DNA from: Streptomyces sp. NRRL F-5122
GTDB lineage: Bacteria; Actinomycetota; Actinomycetes; Streptomycetales; Streptomycetaceae
Direction of reading: 5' to 3'
DNA length: 64,000 nt
NCBI RefSeq assembly: GCF_001507435.1
Contig: NZ_LMWH01000241.1
Coordinates: forward strand, 1-64,000
Below the pieces are notes generated by a model, which was not told where the DNA came from, made no database searches, and was given only the letters and a program-made list of their open reading frames with translations. Both the position numbers and the translations under genes were made by a program. The first letter of the stretch is position 1; each line of letters starts with the position of its first letter. Of the stretch, positions 49,684 to 60,320 are shown in pieces.

Positions 49684-51849
49684 TCAGAGAAGCGGGTCCT
49701 GAGCCTCCCCGTCCTCCTTCGCGGGCTCCTCGTGCAGCTCGAACCAGGTGCTCTTTCCCTCGCCCCGCGGATCCACCCCCCAGGCGTCGGCGAGCAGTTC
49801 GATCAGGACCAGACCGCGCCCGGAGGACGCGAGCTCCCCCGGGTCGCGCTTGTGCGGGAGGTCGTCGCCGCCGTCCGTGACCTCCACGCGCACCAGGCGC
49901 CCGCGCCTGCCGTCCACGCTGTCCAGGCCGTCGGGGTCGCTGAAGACCTCCGCGACGAGGAGCGCGTCGGTGTCGGTGTGCACGAGAACGTTCGTGAGGA
50001 CCTCGGAGACCAGCAGGACGGCCGAGTTGACCTGGTCCTCGCAGGACCAGTCGTGCAGCAGCTCGCGCACCTGCTGCCGGGCGACGGCGACCCGCTCCGG
50101 CTCGGCCTGCTTGACCGTCAGCATCGTGCGGCGCACGACATGCCGGCCGCCCGGCACCGTGGTGCAGCGGTTCCCGTTGCCGGCCCGGCACAGCAGCAGC
50201 ACGGCTATGTCGTCCTCGCGCCGGTCGGTCAGCGGCCCCGTGGCGTGGTGCGAGGAGGGCCCGTGCACGGCCTGGACCAGCGCCTCGGCCAACTCCTCCG
50301 TGTCGCCGTCGTGCTCCTCCAGGATCCGCCGTATCCGGCGCCAGCCGGTGTCCAGATCGTGTCCGCCGGTCTCGATGAGCCCGTCCGTGCAGATGAGCAT
50401 GGTCTCGCCGGGCTCCAGGACGAGCCGGGTGGTGGGGTAGTCCGCGTCCGGATCGATGCCGAGCGGCAGTCCGCCCGCGGTCGGGCGCATCAGCACCGTC
50501 CCGTCGGCGGTGCGGATGGCGGGGTCGGGATGTCCCGCGCGGGCGATCTCCAGCGTTCCGGTCGCCGGGTCCACCTCGACGTAGAGGCAGGTCGCGAAGC
50601 GCAGGTCGGCGCCGTCCTCGCCGTAGGTCATGCCGTGCAGGAAACGTGAGGCGCGGGAGAGGACCGCGTCCGGGCGATGGCCCTCGGAGGCGTAGGCGTG
50701 CAGCGCTATCCGCAGCTGGCCCATGAGGCCCGCGGCACGCACGTCATGGCCCTGGACGTCGCCGATGGTGAGCGCGAACCGGCCTCCCGGCAGCTGGATC
50801 ATGTCGTACCAGTCGCCGCCCACCTGGAGCCCGCCGCCGGTGGGTATGTAGCGCGCCGCCACGGCCATCCCCGGTATCTCCGGGCCCAGCGTGGGCAGCA
50901 TCGAGCGCTGCAGTCCGTCCGTCAGCTCCCGCTCCGTCTCGGCGGCGCCCGCGCGGGAGAGGGCCTGGGCGAGCATCCGGGCGACCGTGGTGAGCACCGA
51001 GCGCTCGTCGGGCGTGAACGTGACCGGGTACTTGAAGGCCGCCATCCACGCGCCCATCGTGCGGCCCGCCACGGTCAGCGGCAGATAGGCCCAGGACTGA
51101 CGGCCGAAGGGCGCCGCTAGCGGCCAGGAGGCGGGATAGCGGGCCCGGTACTCCTCGGGCGAGGACAGATAGACCGCCCGGCCGGTGCGCACGACCTCGG
51201 CGGCCGGGTAGTCCGTGCCGAGCGACATCTCCGTGAAGGGCTCCTCGTCCCCGGGTTCGTGCCCGTGGTGCCCGACGACGGTCAGCCGGTCGCCCTCGGC
51301 CCCGAAGACCGCGAGCCCGTCGGGGGAGAAGCCGGGCATCGCCAGCCCGGCCGCCACCCGCAGTACCTCCTGTGTGGAGCGCGCCTCGGCCAGGGCGCGC
51401 CCCGCGTCCAGCAGGAACGCCTCGCGCGAGCGGCGCCAGTCGCCGGTGATGGGGGAGCGGGCGGCGTTCGGGGAGGGGTCGGTGACCTCCTGGAGGGTGC
51501 CGACCAGCTCGTACTTGCCCGTCCGCGGGTCGATCGACGGCTTGGAGCGGCTGCGGACGGTACGGACGACACGCCCGTGCCCGTCCATGATCCGCATCCG
51601 CACCTCGGCGATGGTGCCCTCGGCCAGGGCGAGCTGGACGACTCCGTCGACCTCGTTCCAGTCGACGGGGTGGAACCGGGCGCGGATCCCGGCCTGGGTG
51701 AGCGTCGCCGCCTGCGCGGGCAGCCCGACCAGCCGCGCGGCCTCGGCGTCCAGCGTCACGAGTCCTGCGGCGGCGTCGTAGCGCCACAGACCGGTCGCGA
51801 GAGCGGCCAGGACGTCCCCCACGGCGGGCAGGGGCTCACCAGTGCGCAT
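49684..51849 (-). CDS. PAS-GAF-SpoIIE phosphatase with HATPase anti-sigma domain
   Basis: 721 residues. PAS-like N-terminal domain (residues 15-130, LWRYDAAAGLVTLDAEAARL), GAF domain (150-310, DAGRALAEARSTQEVLRVAA), SpoIIE-type PP2C phosphatase (330-560) with VGGDWYDMIQL, FALTIGDVQGHDVRAAGLMG and the C-terminal metal aspartate in REDDIAVLLL, and a histidine-kinase-like ATPase (590-710, VLLVSEVLTNVLVHT, then GRGLVLIELLADAWGV). Such proteins couple an unknown signal to anti-sigma and anti-anti-sigma switching. No partner antagonist is adjacent. ATG at 51849. Confidence 0.9.
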   Translation of the reverse strand: MRTGEPLPAVGDVLAALATGLWRYDAAAGLVTLDAEAARLVGLPAQAATLTQAGIRARFHPVDWNEVDGVVQLALAEGTIAEVRMRIMDGHGRVVRTVRSRSKPSIDPRTGKYELVGTLQEVTDPSPNAARSPITGDWRRSREAFLLDAGRALAEARSTQEVLRVAAGLAMPGFSPDGLAVFGAEGDRLTVVGHHGHEPGDEEPFTEMSLGTDYPAAEVVRTGRAVYLSSPEEYRARYPASWPLAAPFGRQSWAYLPLTVAGRTMGAWMAAFKYPVTFTPDERSVLTTVARMLAQALSRAGAAETERELTDGLQRSMLPTLGPEIPGMAVAARYIPTGGGLQVGGDWYDMIQLPGGRFALTIGDVQGHDVRAAGLMGQLRIALHAYASEGHRPDAVLSRASRFLHGMTYGEDGADLRFATCLYVEVDPATGTLEIARAGHPDPAIRTADGTVLMRPTAGGLPLGIDPDADYPTTRLVLEPGETMLICTDGLIETGGHDLDTGWRRIRRILEEHDGDTEELAEALVQAVHGPSSHHATGPLTDRREDDIAVLLLCRAGNGNRCTTVPGGRHVVRRTMLTVKQAEPERVAVARQQVRELLHDWSCEDQVNSAVLLVSEVLTNVLVHTDTDALLVAEVFSDPDGLDSVDGRRGRLVRVEVTDGGDDLPHKRDPGELASSGRGLVLIELLADAWGVDPRGEGKSTWFELHEEPAKEDGEAQDPLL

Positions 51850-52102
51850 TGCCCCACTGTAAGAAGAGGTGATCGAAGGGTGCCACCCATCGTCGGAAAT
51901 CACGGATCTTGCAAGGGCCCGGAGCGACCCGGTGCCCGCGCGGGCGACGCAGGGGCCAGGGATCCGGGCGCGCCCGTGCGAAATGAGGGGGAGGCGATCT
52001 TGGGGCGGCCGGTACCCTTGGTAGGTCCGGGCCGTGACCGCCCGGAGGCTCCGGGGCGCGACCCCGGAAAAACCCCGATTCGCAAAGACTGGATGAACGA
52101 CG

Positions 52103-53866
52103 ATGCATCGGTACAGGTCCCACACCTGCGGCGAGCTCCGCGCCTCTGACGTCGGCGGCGACGTCCGGCTGAGCGGCTGGCTGCACAATCGGCGCGACCT
52201 GGGCGGCATCCTCTTCATCGATCTGCGCGACCACTACGGCATCACGCAGCTCGTCGCGCGTCCGGGCACGCCCGCCTACGAGACGCTCGACAAGCTCTCC
52301 AAGGAGACGGTCGTCCGTGTCGACGGCAAGGTCGTCTCCCGCGGCACGGAGAACGTGAACCCCGACCTGCCGACCGGTGAGGTCGAGATCGAGGTCGGCG
52401 AGGTGGAGGTGCTGGGCGAGGCCGCCCCCCTCCCCTTCACGATCAACGCCGAGGACGGGGTGAACGAGGAGCGGCGTCTGGAGCACCGCTTCCTGGACCT
52501 GCGCCGTGAGCGCATGCACCGCAACATCATGCTGCGCACGTCCGTGATCTCGTCCATCCGCCACAAGATGGCGGCGATGGGCTTCAACGAGATGGCGACG
52601 CCGATCCTCAGCGCGACCTCCCCGGAGGGCGCCCGCGACTTCGTCGTCCCCTCCCGTCTGCACGCGGGCCGGTTCTACGCGCTGCCGCAGGCCCCGCAGC
52701 AGTTCAAGCAGCTGCTGATGATCTCCGGCTTCGACCGCTACTTCCAGATCGCGCCCTGCTTCCGTGACGAGGACGCCCGCGCGGACCGTTCGCCGGGCGA
52801 GTTCTACCAGCTCGACGTCGAGATGAGCTTCGTCGAGCAGGAGGACGTCTTCCAGCCGATCGAGAAGCTCATGACGGAGATCTTCGAGGAGTTCGGCGGT
52901 GGCCGTCACGTCACCTCCCCCTTCCCGCGGATCCCGTTCCGCGAGGCGATGCTGAAGTACGGATCCGACAAGCCGGACCTGCGCGCCAAGCTGGAGCTCG
53001 TGGACATCACGGACGTCTTCGAGGGCTCGGAGTTCAAGGCCTTCGCGGGCAAGCACGTGCGTGCGCTGCCGGTGCCGGCCGTGCAGGACCAGCCGCGCAA
53101 GTTCTTCGACCAGCTCGGCGACTACGCCGTCTCGCTGGGCGCCAAGGGACTGGCCTGGGTGCGCGTCGCCCAGGACGGCTCGCTGACGGGCCCGATCGCC
53201 AAGTTCCTCACCGAGGAGAACGTCAAGGTGCTCACCGAGCGCCTCGGTCTCGAGGCCGGCCACGCCGTCTTCTTCGGCGCGGGCGAGTTCGACGAGGTCT
53301 CCAAGATCATGGGTGCCGTACGGGTGGAGGCCGCCAGGCGCGCGGGCCACTTCGAGGAGGGCGTCTTCCGCTTCTGCTGGATCGTCGACTTCCCGATGTA
53401 CGAGAAGGACGAGGAGACCGGCGCGATCGACTTCTCGCACAACCCGTTCTCGATGCCGCAGGGCGGCCTGGAGGCGCTCGAGACCCAGGACCCGCTGGAC
53501 ATCCTGGGCTGGCAGTACGACATCGTCTGCAACGGTGTCGAGCTGTCCTCCGGCGCCATCCGGAACCACGAGCCGGAGATCATGCTCAAGGCCTTCGAGA
53601 TCGCGGGCTACGACCGGGAGACCGTCGAGGAGAAGTTCTCGGGCATGCTGCGTGCCTTCCGCTTCGGCGCCCCGCCGCACGGCGGCATCGCGCCGGGCGT
53701 GGACCGGATCGTCATGCTGCTGGCCGACGAGCCCAACATCCGCGAGACGATCGCCTTCCCGCTGAACGGCAACGCCCTGGACCTGATGATGGGCGCCCCG
53801 ACGGAGCTGGACGAGACGCGGCTGCGCGAGCTGCACCTGTCCATCCGCAAGCCGCAGCCGAAGTAG
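52103..53866 (+). CDS. aspS: Aspartyl-tRNA synthetase
   Basis: 587 residues. OB-fold anticodon domain ([20 protein letters not shown]), class II core with motif 2 in [20 protein letters not shown] and motif 3 in [14 protein letters not shown], and the inserted GAD domain (about residues 305-420) of the bacterial type. Whether it is discriminating or also charges tRNA-Asn for the GatCAB route cannot be read from the features I can see. Monocistronic, with a strong terminator after it. Confidence 0.97.
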   Translation: MHRYRSHTCGELRASDVGGDVRLSGWLHNRRDLGGILFIDLRDHYGITQLVARPGTPAYETLDKLSKETVVRVDGKVVSRGTENVNPDLPTGEVEIEVGEVEVLGEAAPLPFTINAEDGVNEERRLEHRFLDLRRERMHRNIMLRTSVISSIRHKMAAMGFNEMATPILSATSPEGARDFVVPSRLHAGRFYALPQAPQQFKQLLMISGFDRYFQIAPCFRDEDARADRSPGEFYQLDVEMSFVEQEDVFQPIEKLMTEIFEEFGGGRHVTSPFPRIPFREAMLKYGSDKPDLRAKLELVDITDVFEGSEFKAFAGKHVRALPVPAVQDQPRKFFDQLGDYAVSLGAKGLAWVRVAQDGSLTGPIAKFLTEENVKVLTERLGLEAGHAVFFGAGEFDEVSKIMGAVRVEAARRAGHFEEGVFRFCWIVDFPMYEKDEETGAIDFSHNPFSMPQGGLEALETQDPLDILGWQYDIVCNGVELSSGAIRNHEPEIMLKAFEIAGYDRETVEEKFSGMLRAFRFGAPPHGGIAPGVDRIVMLLADEPNIRETIAFPLNGNALDLMMGAPTELDETRLRELHLSIRKPQPK

Positions 53867-53882
53867 GCGCGCGCGACGAGAG

Positions 53883-53915
53883 CGGGCCCGGAACCCCGTC
53901 GGGGTTCCGGGCCCG
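53883..53915 (+). terminator. aspS terminator
   Basis: CGGGCCCGGAACCCC, loop GTC, GGGGTTCCGGGCCCG: perfect 15-bp stem 16 bases after the aspS stop. Confidence 0.88.
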
Positions 53916-53992
53916 TCCGTCTTTCCCGCGGACACGACGCCGGGGGGCCGCCCGGGTCGCCGAACGCGACCGCCCCGGTGACCGCACGAAGA

Positions 53993-54021
53993 GGCCCGGG
54001 AAGCGTGCTGCTTCCCGGGCC
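53993..54021 (-). terminator. metG terminator
   Basis: GGCCCGGGAAGC, 5-base loop, GCTTCCCGGGCC, directly downstream of the minus-strand methionyl-tRNA synthetase gene. Confidence 0.8.
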
Positions 54022-54053
54022 CCCGAGGTCCTGCCGACCCGCGTTCCGCGGTC

Positions 54054-55769
54054 CTACTCGGTCTCGCCGCCGAAGCGCTCCTTGTAGTTCTCCAGATCCT
54101 CTTCGGTGAGCTTGGCGAAGAGGACCGGCGGCACGGTGAACGGAGTGCCCGCGGCGACCGCGGTGAGGGACCTGGCCTCGTCCTGCGTCACCCACACCGC
54201 GGTGTCGTCCGCCAGGTCGAAGGCGCCGCGCATGGCCGCCGAGGAGGTCGGGATGAACGGCTCCGAGACGACGGCGTAGAGGTGGATCAGGTTCATCGCC
54301 GTGCGGAGGGTGAGGGCCGCGCCCTCCTTGTTCGTCTTGATCTCCAGCCAGGGGGCCTTCTCCTCGAGGTAGGAGTTGCCCGCCGACCACAGGGCGCGCA
54401 GCGAGGCCGCCGCCTTGCGGAACTGGATGGTCTCCATGTGCTCCTCGTACTCGGCGAGCAGCCGCGCGATCTCCGCGCCGAGCTTCGCCTCCGCCTCGCC
54501 CGGCTCACCGCCCGCCGGCACCTCGTCGCCGAAGCGCTTGCGGGAGAAGGACAGCACGCGGTTGACGAAGTTGCCGAGCGTGTCCGCCAGGTCCTTGTTC
54601 ACCGTGGCCGTGAAGTGCTCCCAGGTGAACGAGGAGTCGTCGGACTCCGGCGCGTTCGCCATCATGAAGTAGCGCCAGTAGTCCGCCGGCAGGATCTCCA
54701 GCGCGTCGTGCGTGAAGACGCCGCGCTTCTGGGACGTGGAGAACTTGCCGCCGTAGTAGTTCAGCCAGTTGAAGGCCTTGATGACGTCGACCTTCTTCCA
54801 CGGCGAGCGGGTGCCCAGCAGGGTCGCCGGGAACATCACGCTGTGGAAGGGGACGTTGTCCTTGCCCATGAACTGCGTGTAGTGGACGTCCGCGTCCGAC
54901 TTCCACCACCAGGAGCGCCAGTCGCGGTTCTCCGGGTCGAGGTCCGCCCACTCCTTCGTGGCGCCGATGTACTCGATCGGGGCGTCGAACCAGACGTAGA
55001 AGACCTTGCCCTCGGCCGCGAGCTCCGGCCAGGTGTCGGCGGGGACCGGGACACCCCAGTCCAGGTCACGGGTGATCGCGCGGTCGTGCAGACCCTCGGT
55101 GAGCCACTTGCGGGCGATCGAGGAGGCCAGCACCGGCCAGTCGTCGGCCCGCTCGTCGACCCATGCCTCGACCTCGCCGGCCAGCGTGGACTGGAGCAGG
55201 AACAGGTGCTTGGTCTCGCGGACCTCGAGGTCGCTGCTGCCGCTGATCGCCGAGCGCGGCTCGATCAGGTCCGTGGGGTCCAGGACACGGGTGCAGTTCT
55301 CGCACTGGTCGCCGCGCGCCTTGTCGTAACCGCAGTGCGGACATGTGCCGATGATGTACCGGTCGGGCAGGAAGCGGCCGTCGGCGTTCGAGTACACCTG
55401 GCGGATGGCCCGCTCCTCGATGAACCCGTTCGCCTTGAGTTCGCGGGCGATCTCCTGCGTGATGTCCCGGTTCTGCGGGGACGAGCTGCGCCCGAAGTAG
55501 TCGAAGGCCAGGTTGAAGCCGTCGTACACGGCCTTCTGCGCGTCATGGGCCTGGGCGCAGAACTCGGCGACCGGAAGCCCCAGCTCCTTGGCCGCGAGCT
55601 CGGCGGGGGTGCCGTGCTCGTCCGTCGCGCAGATGTACAGGACGTCGTGGCCACGCTGGCGGAGGTACCGGGAGTACACGTCCGCAGGGAGCATGGACCC
55701 CACCATGTTGCCCAGGTGCTTGATCCCGTTGATGTACGGAAGGGCGCTGGTGATGAGGTGTCGAGCCAT
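54054..55769 (-). CDS. metG: Methionyl-tRNA synthetase
   Basis: 571 residues from [20 protein letters not shown] (the HIGH-like site is in [10 protein letters not shown]). A zinc knuckle with four cysteines, CPHC and CENC (about residues 145-165), and the KMSKS-equivalent [10 protein letters not shown] near residue 340 follow. The anticodon-binding helical domain ends the protein; the C-terminal tRNA-binding domain of E. coli MetG is absent, as in other short forms. The in-frame start 31 codons upstream is less likely. Confidence 0.96.
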   Translation of the reverse strand: MARHLITSALPYINGIKHLGNMVGSMLPADVYSRYLRQRGHDVLYICATDEHGTPAELAAKELGLPVAEFCAQAHDAQKAVYDGFNLAFDYFGRSSSPQNRDITQEIARELKANGFIEERAIRQVYSNADGRFLPDRYIIGTCPHCGYDKARGDQCENCTRVLDPTDLIEPRSAISGSSDLEVRETKHLFLLQSTLAGEVEAWVDERADDWPVLASSIARKWLTEGLHDRAITRDLDWGVPVPADTWPELAAEGKVFYVWFDAPIEYIGATKEWADLDPENRDWRSWWWKSDADVHYTQFMGKDNVPFHSVMFPATLLGTRSPWKKVDVIKAFNWLNYYGGKFSTSQKRGVFTHDALEILPADYWRYFMMANAPESDDSSFTWEHFTATVNKDLADTLGNFVNRVLSFSRKRFGDEVPAGGEPGEAEAKLGAEIARLLAEYEEHMETIQFRKAAASLRALWSAGNSYLEEKAPWLEIKTNKEGAALTLRTAMNLIHLYAVVSEPFIPTSSAAMRGAFDLADDTAVWVTQDEARSLTAVAAGTPFTVPPVLFAKLTEEDLENYKERFGGETE

Positions 55770-55936
55770 CGCGGGCTGCTCCCAAGTCGCTACGTGGGGT
55801 GACGGCGCGTCCGATTTCAGGTCGTCTGCATCGTCTACGAACCTTGAAATCGTAGCCGACATGGGTGGGCCGCCCGCTTCCCGTTTTGCAGGGTGGGAAG
55901 GGGCGGCCGCGGTGTGGCCTGCCGGACGGACCCGGA

Positions 55937-57525
55937 TTACGGGCGCCAGGCCGCCAGGATGCCCTCGTAGACCTCCGTGTCGGTCAGCTCGAGCGGGGTC
56001 TCTCCGGCCAGGAAGGCGGAGGTGTTGTCCGACTTGAGCTTGCGCAGGTAGTCGAAGGCCTTGTTCTCCGGATCACCGAAGGCGACGAAGGAGAAGAAGA
56101 CGGCGGGGTGGTTCTTCGCGGCTTCCGTGAGGGACCGGGTGGCCGGGGTCTTCGCGTCGGGGGCGCCGTCCGTCTGGAAGATCACCAGAGCGGGAACGGC
56201 CGGGTCCGACTTCTCGTGGTGGGCGAGCACCGCCTCCACGGCGACGTGGTAGCTGGTACGGCCCATGCGGCCGAGGCCGGCGTGCAGCTCGTCGATCTTG
56301 TTCTCGTGGTCGGTGAGGGTCAGTTCGCCGGTGCCGTCCAGCTCGGTGGAGAAGAAGACGACGTGCACGCTGGCCTCGGGGTCCAGGTGCGCGGCGAGCG
56401 CGAGGGCCTGCTCGCCGAGGGCCTGGGCGGAGCCGTCCTTGTAGTACGGGCGCATGGAGGCGGAGCGGTCCAGGACGAGGTAGACCCCGGCCCGGGTGCC
56501 GGTGAGGCCGTGCTTCTCGAGGGCGGCGGCCGCGGCCTCGTAGGCGGAGCTCAGGCCCGGTGCGCGCGACGTGAGACCGGCCAGGGTGAGGGCGGGCTCG
56601 GCGGACACCGATGCACCCGCCTCCGCGGCGACGGGCTCGGGGACGGCTTCCGGCTCGGCGGCGGTCTCGGGCGCGGGGACGACCTCGGCCTCCGCGGCCA
56701 CGGGCTCGGGCTCGGGCTCGGGTTCGGGTTCGGGTTCGGCGGCTTCCGGCTCGGCGGCGGTCTCGGGCTCGGGGACGACCTCGGCCTCCGCGGCGACGGG
56801 CTCGGGCTCGGGTTCGGGTTCGGCGGCTTCCGGCTCGGTGGTTTCCGCGTCGGCGGTGACTTCGGCGGTGGCCTCGGGTTCAGGTTCGGGCTCGGGCGTC
56901 TCCGCGGCCTTCGGCTCGGGCGCCTCGGCGGCGGCTTCGGGCTCGGTGGTGGCCTCCGGCTCGACTGCTTCCGGCTCGGGCTCGGGGGACACCTCGGATT
57001 CTGCGGCGGCCTCGGGCTCTGCGACGACCTCGGCCTCGGGCTTCGCGGTGGCCTCGGCGTCGGTCTCGGGTGCCGTGGTCTGCGCGACCTCCGGCTCCGG
57101 GGCGGCGTCGGCCTCGGCGACGGTCTCGGGCTCAGCCTCGGCGGTGGCCTCGGGCTCAGCCTCGGCGGTGGCCTCGGGCTCAGCCTCGGCGGTGGCCTCG
57201 GGCTCAGCCTCGGCGGTGGCCTCGGGGCCGGCGCGACCTCGGGCGACGGCTCCTCCATCGGGGTCGCCTGCCGGGGCACCGTCACGTTGTCGAACGCCGC
57301 CGACACCAGCTCGTGCTCGTCCCCCGGCCCCGACGACTGCTGCGCCGGGATCTCGGGGGTCGCGGCCGGCCGGGGGGACTTCGCGGCCGGCGGCCGAGGC
57401 GCCGTCGCGGCCTCCGAAACCGTCGGCTCCGAGGCCGCCTGCGTCTCCCGCGAGGGCTCCCCCTCGGCGGAGCGACCCTTGCGTGAGCGGCCGAACGCGT
57501 TCCGCAGGAGAGTGAGAATGCCCAT
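55937..57525 (-). pseudogene. VWA-domain (TerF-type) protein gene with a frameshift
   Basis: The N-terminus (MGILTLLRNAFGRSRKGRSA to MEEPSPEVAPAP) and the rest are in different frames. The switch falls at the GGGG run 57224-57227, at the edge of four 24-bp repeats, where one missing base explains it: 1589 bases is one short of a whole number of codons. Restored, the protein has about 529 residues: an 80-residue basic start, some 230 residues of Glu/Ala/Pro repeats, and a C-terminal von Willebrand A domain with MIDAS motif LVLDRSASM and QTDGAPD, like that of TerF in tellurite-resistance clusters. Could be an inactive allele, phase variation or a sequence error. Confidence 0.75.
56590..57224 (-). 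repeat. Glu/Ala/Pro-coding repeat tract with four exact 24-bp units
   Basis: Irregular short repeats of GAG/GCC/CCC type throughout. The four units at 57129-57224 are exact 24-mers encoding EATAEAEP. Slippage here would readily change the frame. Confidence 0.8.
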
Positions 57526-57848
57526 GTGCGCAACCCTTCGCATGAGTTGATGCCCGTCAATCCCTGGCCAGGACGGACACGTAAGGTTAGCGGTCACAGA
57601 CGGCGATCTTGGGTAGGGTCCGACCATCGGGAGGGCCCGATGTCAACACCGCGATCCCACCGTCACCGAGCGTGCGGCCCGCCCCGGCGGCACCGCGCCC
57701 GGCTCCGCCGGCCGTACGCCGAGATCTCGCGCGCCAACCCCCGTACGGATCCGCCCGGTTCACCGGTTGTTCATGTGACGGCCCCGCTCCCGCACATCCA
57801 CCCCCCTAACGTCACGGCCACACCAAGGGATCGTAAGGGGATAGTAAA
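57526..57848. other. Promoter region of the PhoX gene
   Basis: 323 bases without a supported gene between divergent genes; it contains the PHO box. Confidence 0.6.
57758..57779 (+). promoter_or_regulatory. PHO box (PhoP operator)
   Basis: Two adjoining 11-base direct repeats, GTTCACCGGTT (57758) and GTTCATGTGAC (57769), both with the GTTCA core of the Streptomyces PhoP unit, 70 bases before the PhoX start. Predicts induction under phosphate starvation. Confidence 0.85.
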
Positions 57849-59915
57849 GTGCGCAAGCTGCTGCCGCTGATCGGAACGACGTCCGGCTCGCATCCCGGCG
57901 GACGGTCCGCCCTGACCTGCCGCTACCGCTGTGGCGACGCCTGTTTCCACGAGGTGCCCAACACCAGCGACAACGAATACGTCGGCGACGTCATCGCGGG
58001 CGCCCTCAGCCGCCGATCCGCACTGCGTGCCGCAGCCGTCGTCACGGTCGCGACCGCCACCGGCGCGGCGACCGCCGTCACGGTCCCGCAGGCAGCCGCG
58101 GCCCCCGCCGGCCGGCACGGCGGGGCGCACACCACCGCCGCCCGGGGCCTCCGCTTCGCCCCCGTCGCGCCCAACACCGCCGACGCCGTCACGGTGCCCG
58201 ACGGCTACCGGCAGAACGTGGTCATCCGCTGGGGCGAACCCATTCTCCGCGGCGCCCCCGCCTTCGACCCCGAGAACCAGACCGCCGCGGCCCAGGCCGG
58301 CCAGTTCGGTTACAACAGCGACTTCCTCGCCCTGCTGCCGGTCCCCGGCGAGCGCGGCCGCCGGCTCCTCGTCGCCAACCACGAGTACACCGACGAGGTG
58401 CTCATGTTCCGGGGATACGACCCCCAGAACCCGACCCGCCGGCAGGTGGAGGTGGCCTGGGCCGCCCACGGTCTCAGCGCCGTCGTCGTCGAGGAGGACA
58501 GCAGGAGCGGGCGTCTCACCGCGGTCCCCCGCCACCCCCTCAACCGCCGTGTCACCGCGACCGGCGCATTCCGTCTCACCGGCCCGGCCGCGGGCTCGGA
58601 CCTTCTGAAGACGTCGGCCGACCCGAGCGGCCGCAAGGTCCTCGGCACCCTCAACAACTGCTCCGGCGGTACGACCCCCTGGGGCACCACCCTCCACGGC
58701 GAGGAGAACTTCAACCAGTACTTCGCCAACGGCTCCAGCGCCACCGACCTGCGGTACGGCATCGGCACCTCCGCGACCGAGCGCAAGTGGGAGCGGTTCG
58801 ACCGCCGCTTCGACCTGGCCCAGGAGCCCAACGAGGTGCACCGCTTCGGGTACGTCGTCGAGTTCGATCCGTACGATCCCGGTTCCACCCCGCGCAAGCA
58901 CACCGCCCTCGGCCGCTTCAAGCACGAGGCCGCCACCGTGCGGCTCACCGACGACGGGCGACCCGTCGTCTACTCCGGTGACGACGAGCGGTTCGACTAC
59001 TTCTACAAGTTCGTCGGCAGCAAGCGGATGCGGCACGGGAACTCCCGGTCCGCACGCGAGCACAACCTCTCCCTCCTCGAGGAGGGAACGCTCTACGTCG
59101 CGAAGCTCACCGGCGACTCCCCTGCCACCGACATCGACGGCAGCGGCAAGCTCCCGGGCGACGGCGAGTTCGACGGCTCCGGCACCTGGATCCCGCTCGC
59201 CACCGCGACCGCCCACGGGGCCGTGTCCCACGTCGAGGGCATGAGCGCCGAGGAGGTCTTCGTGTTCACCCGGCTCGCGGGCGACAAGGTCGGTGCCACC
59301 AAGATGGACCGGCCCGAGGACATCCAGCCCTCCCCGCACACCGGGAAGGTCTACGTCGTCCTCACCAACAACACCAACCGCGGCAAGGCCGGCTCGCCGG
59401 CCGCCGACGAGGCCAACCCGCGGAGCGGCAACAAGCACGGGCACATCCTGGAGCTCACCGAGCGCCACAACCGCGCGGAGAGCACGTCGTTCGCCTGGTC
59501 CCTCTTCCTCGTCGCCGGGGACCCCTCCGACCCCTCGACGTACTTCGCCGGATTCCCCAGGGGCCGGGTCAGCCCGATCTCCTGCCCGGACAACGTGGCT
59601 TTCGACCCGCACGGCAACCTCTGGATCTCCACCGACGGCAACCAGCTGGGATCCCACGACGGACTCTTCGGTGTCGCCACGCGCGGTGAGCGGCGTGGTG
59701 AGCTCAAGCAGTTCCTGACCGTGCCGAAGGGTGCCGAGACCTGCGGCCCCGTCATCGAGGACCGGCGGGTGCTCGTGGCCGTGCAGCACCCGGGCGAGCT
59801 CGACGGTGCGACCGTCGAGAAGCCGGCCAGCGTCTGGCCCGACGGGCCCGGGAGGATCGTCCGTCCTGCCGTCGTCGCCGTGTGGCGCGCGGACGGCTGC
59901 GACATAGGGGTCTGA
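57849..59915 (+). CDS. phoX: PhoX-family alkaline phosphatase
   Basis: 688 residues from a GTG preceded by AAGGGGAT. Twin-arginine signal in SRRSALRAAAVVTVATATG (about residues 55-75), preceded by an unusually long 55-residue region with CRYRCGDACFHEV. The beta-propeller core follows, with ANHEYTDEVLMFRGYDPQNP, the Ca/Fe site stretch NCSGGTTPWGTTLHGEENFN and NVAFDPHGNLWISTDG. PhoX enzymes are Tat-exported, calcium- and iron-dependent phosphomonoesterases that release phosphate from organic esters. The PHO box upstream fits this. Confidence 0.93.
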   Translation: MRKLLPLIGTTSGSHPGGRSALTCRYRCGDACFHEVPNTSDNEYVGDVIAGALSRRSALRAAAVVTVATATGAATAVTVPQAAAAPAGRHGGAHTTAARGLRFAPVAPNTADAVTVPDGYRQNVVIRWGEPILRGAPAFDPENQTAAAQAGQFGYNSDFLALLPVPGERGRRLLVANHEYTDEVLMFRGYDPQNPTRRQVEVAWAAHGLSAVVVEEDSRSGRLTAVPRHPLNRRVTATGAFRLTGPAAGSDLLKTSADPSGRKVLGTLNNCSGGTTPWGTTLHGEENFNQYFANGSSATDLRYGIGTSATERKWERFDRRFDLAQEPNEVHRFGYVVEFDPYDPGSTPRKHTALGRFKHEAATVRLTDDGRPVVYSGDDERFDYFYKFVGSKRMRHGNSRSAREHNLSLLEEGTLYVAKLTGDSPATDIDGSGKLPGDGEFDGSGTWIPLATATAHGAVSHVEGMSAEEVFVFTRLAGDKVGATKMDRPEDIQPSPHTGKVYVVLTNNTNRGKAGSPAADEANPRSGNKHGHILELTERHNRAESTSFAWSLFLVAGDPSDPSTYFAGFPRGRVSPISCPDNVAFDPHGNLWISTDGNQLGSHDGLFGVATRGERRGELKQFLTVPKGAETCGPVIEDRRVLVAVQHPGELDGATVEKPASVWPDGPGRIVRPAVVAVWRADGCDIGV

Positions 59916-59940
59916 TCCTCGGGACGGATCCGTCACGGGA

Positions 59941-59977
59941 CGAAGGGGGCGGGGCCTGGCTGGAGCCGCCCCCTTCG
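59941..59977 (+). terminator. phoX terminator
   Basis: CGAAGGGGGCGG, 13-base loop, CCGCCCCCTTCG: perfect 12-bp stem 26 bases after the stop. Confidence 0.75.
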
Positions 59978-60116
59978 CCGGAGAGCGACGGGATGTCTCA
60001 AGGCATTGACAGTCCCACGTGTCGATTCCCGCTATCGCAGGCTCGGAGGCTACCCGCTCTGCTGGCTTGGACCGCAACTGCAGCAGCGGTGGAAGCAGAC
60101 CCGCCCAGCCGGCCGC

Positions 60117-60320
60117 TCACCGTCGCACATCACATCCTGGACGTGAGCTAGGCGCGGCGCGCGCGGCCACCGAGAGCACGTCCTCGAGGGCGTCAGTGAC
60201 CGGCCGCAGGAACACAGCCAGCTCATCGGCCGTGGGCTCGGTCTCACTGTCCAGGACGGCCCGCACGAGGTTCAAAAGCGCACTGGCGGCCTCAAGCGAT
60301 AGTTCGGCTGGCCCCTTCAT
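60117..60320 (-). CDS. Small hypothetical protein of an integrative element
   Basis: 67 residues, helical and acidic (SLEAASALLNLVRAVLDSET, then ADELAVFLRPVTDALEDVLS). Third of three overlapping small genes; its ATG lies in the ATGA overlap with the gene before it. No known family that I can name. Such helical proteins are common in actinomycete integrative elements. Confidence 0.6.
   Translation of the reverse strand: MKGPAELSLEAASALLNLVRAVLDSETEPTADELAVFLRPVTDALEDVLSVAARAAPSSRPGCDVRR

Noticed and set aside
57129..57224. Repeat array considered as CRISPR
   Set aside because: Units are directly adjacent with no spacers and encode a Glu/Ala/Pro tract.
60001..60050. tRNA-like 3' end near 60019 (GTCGATTCCCGC)
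   Set aside because: No acceptor stem, D-arm or anticodon arm can be built around it.
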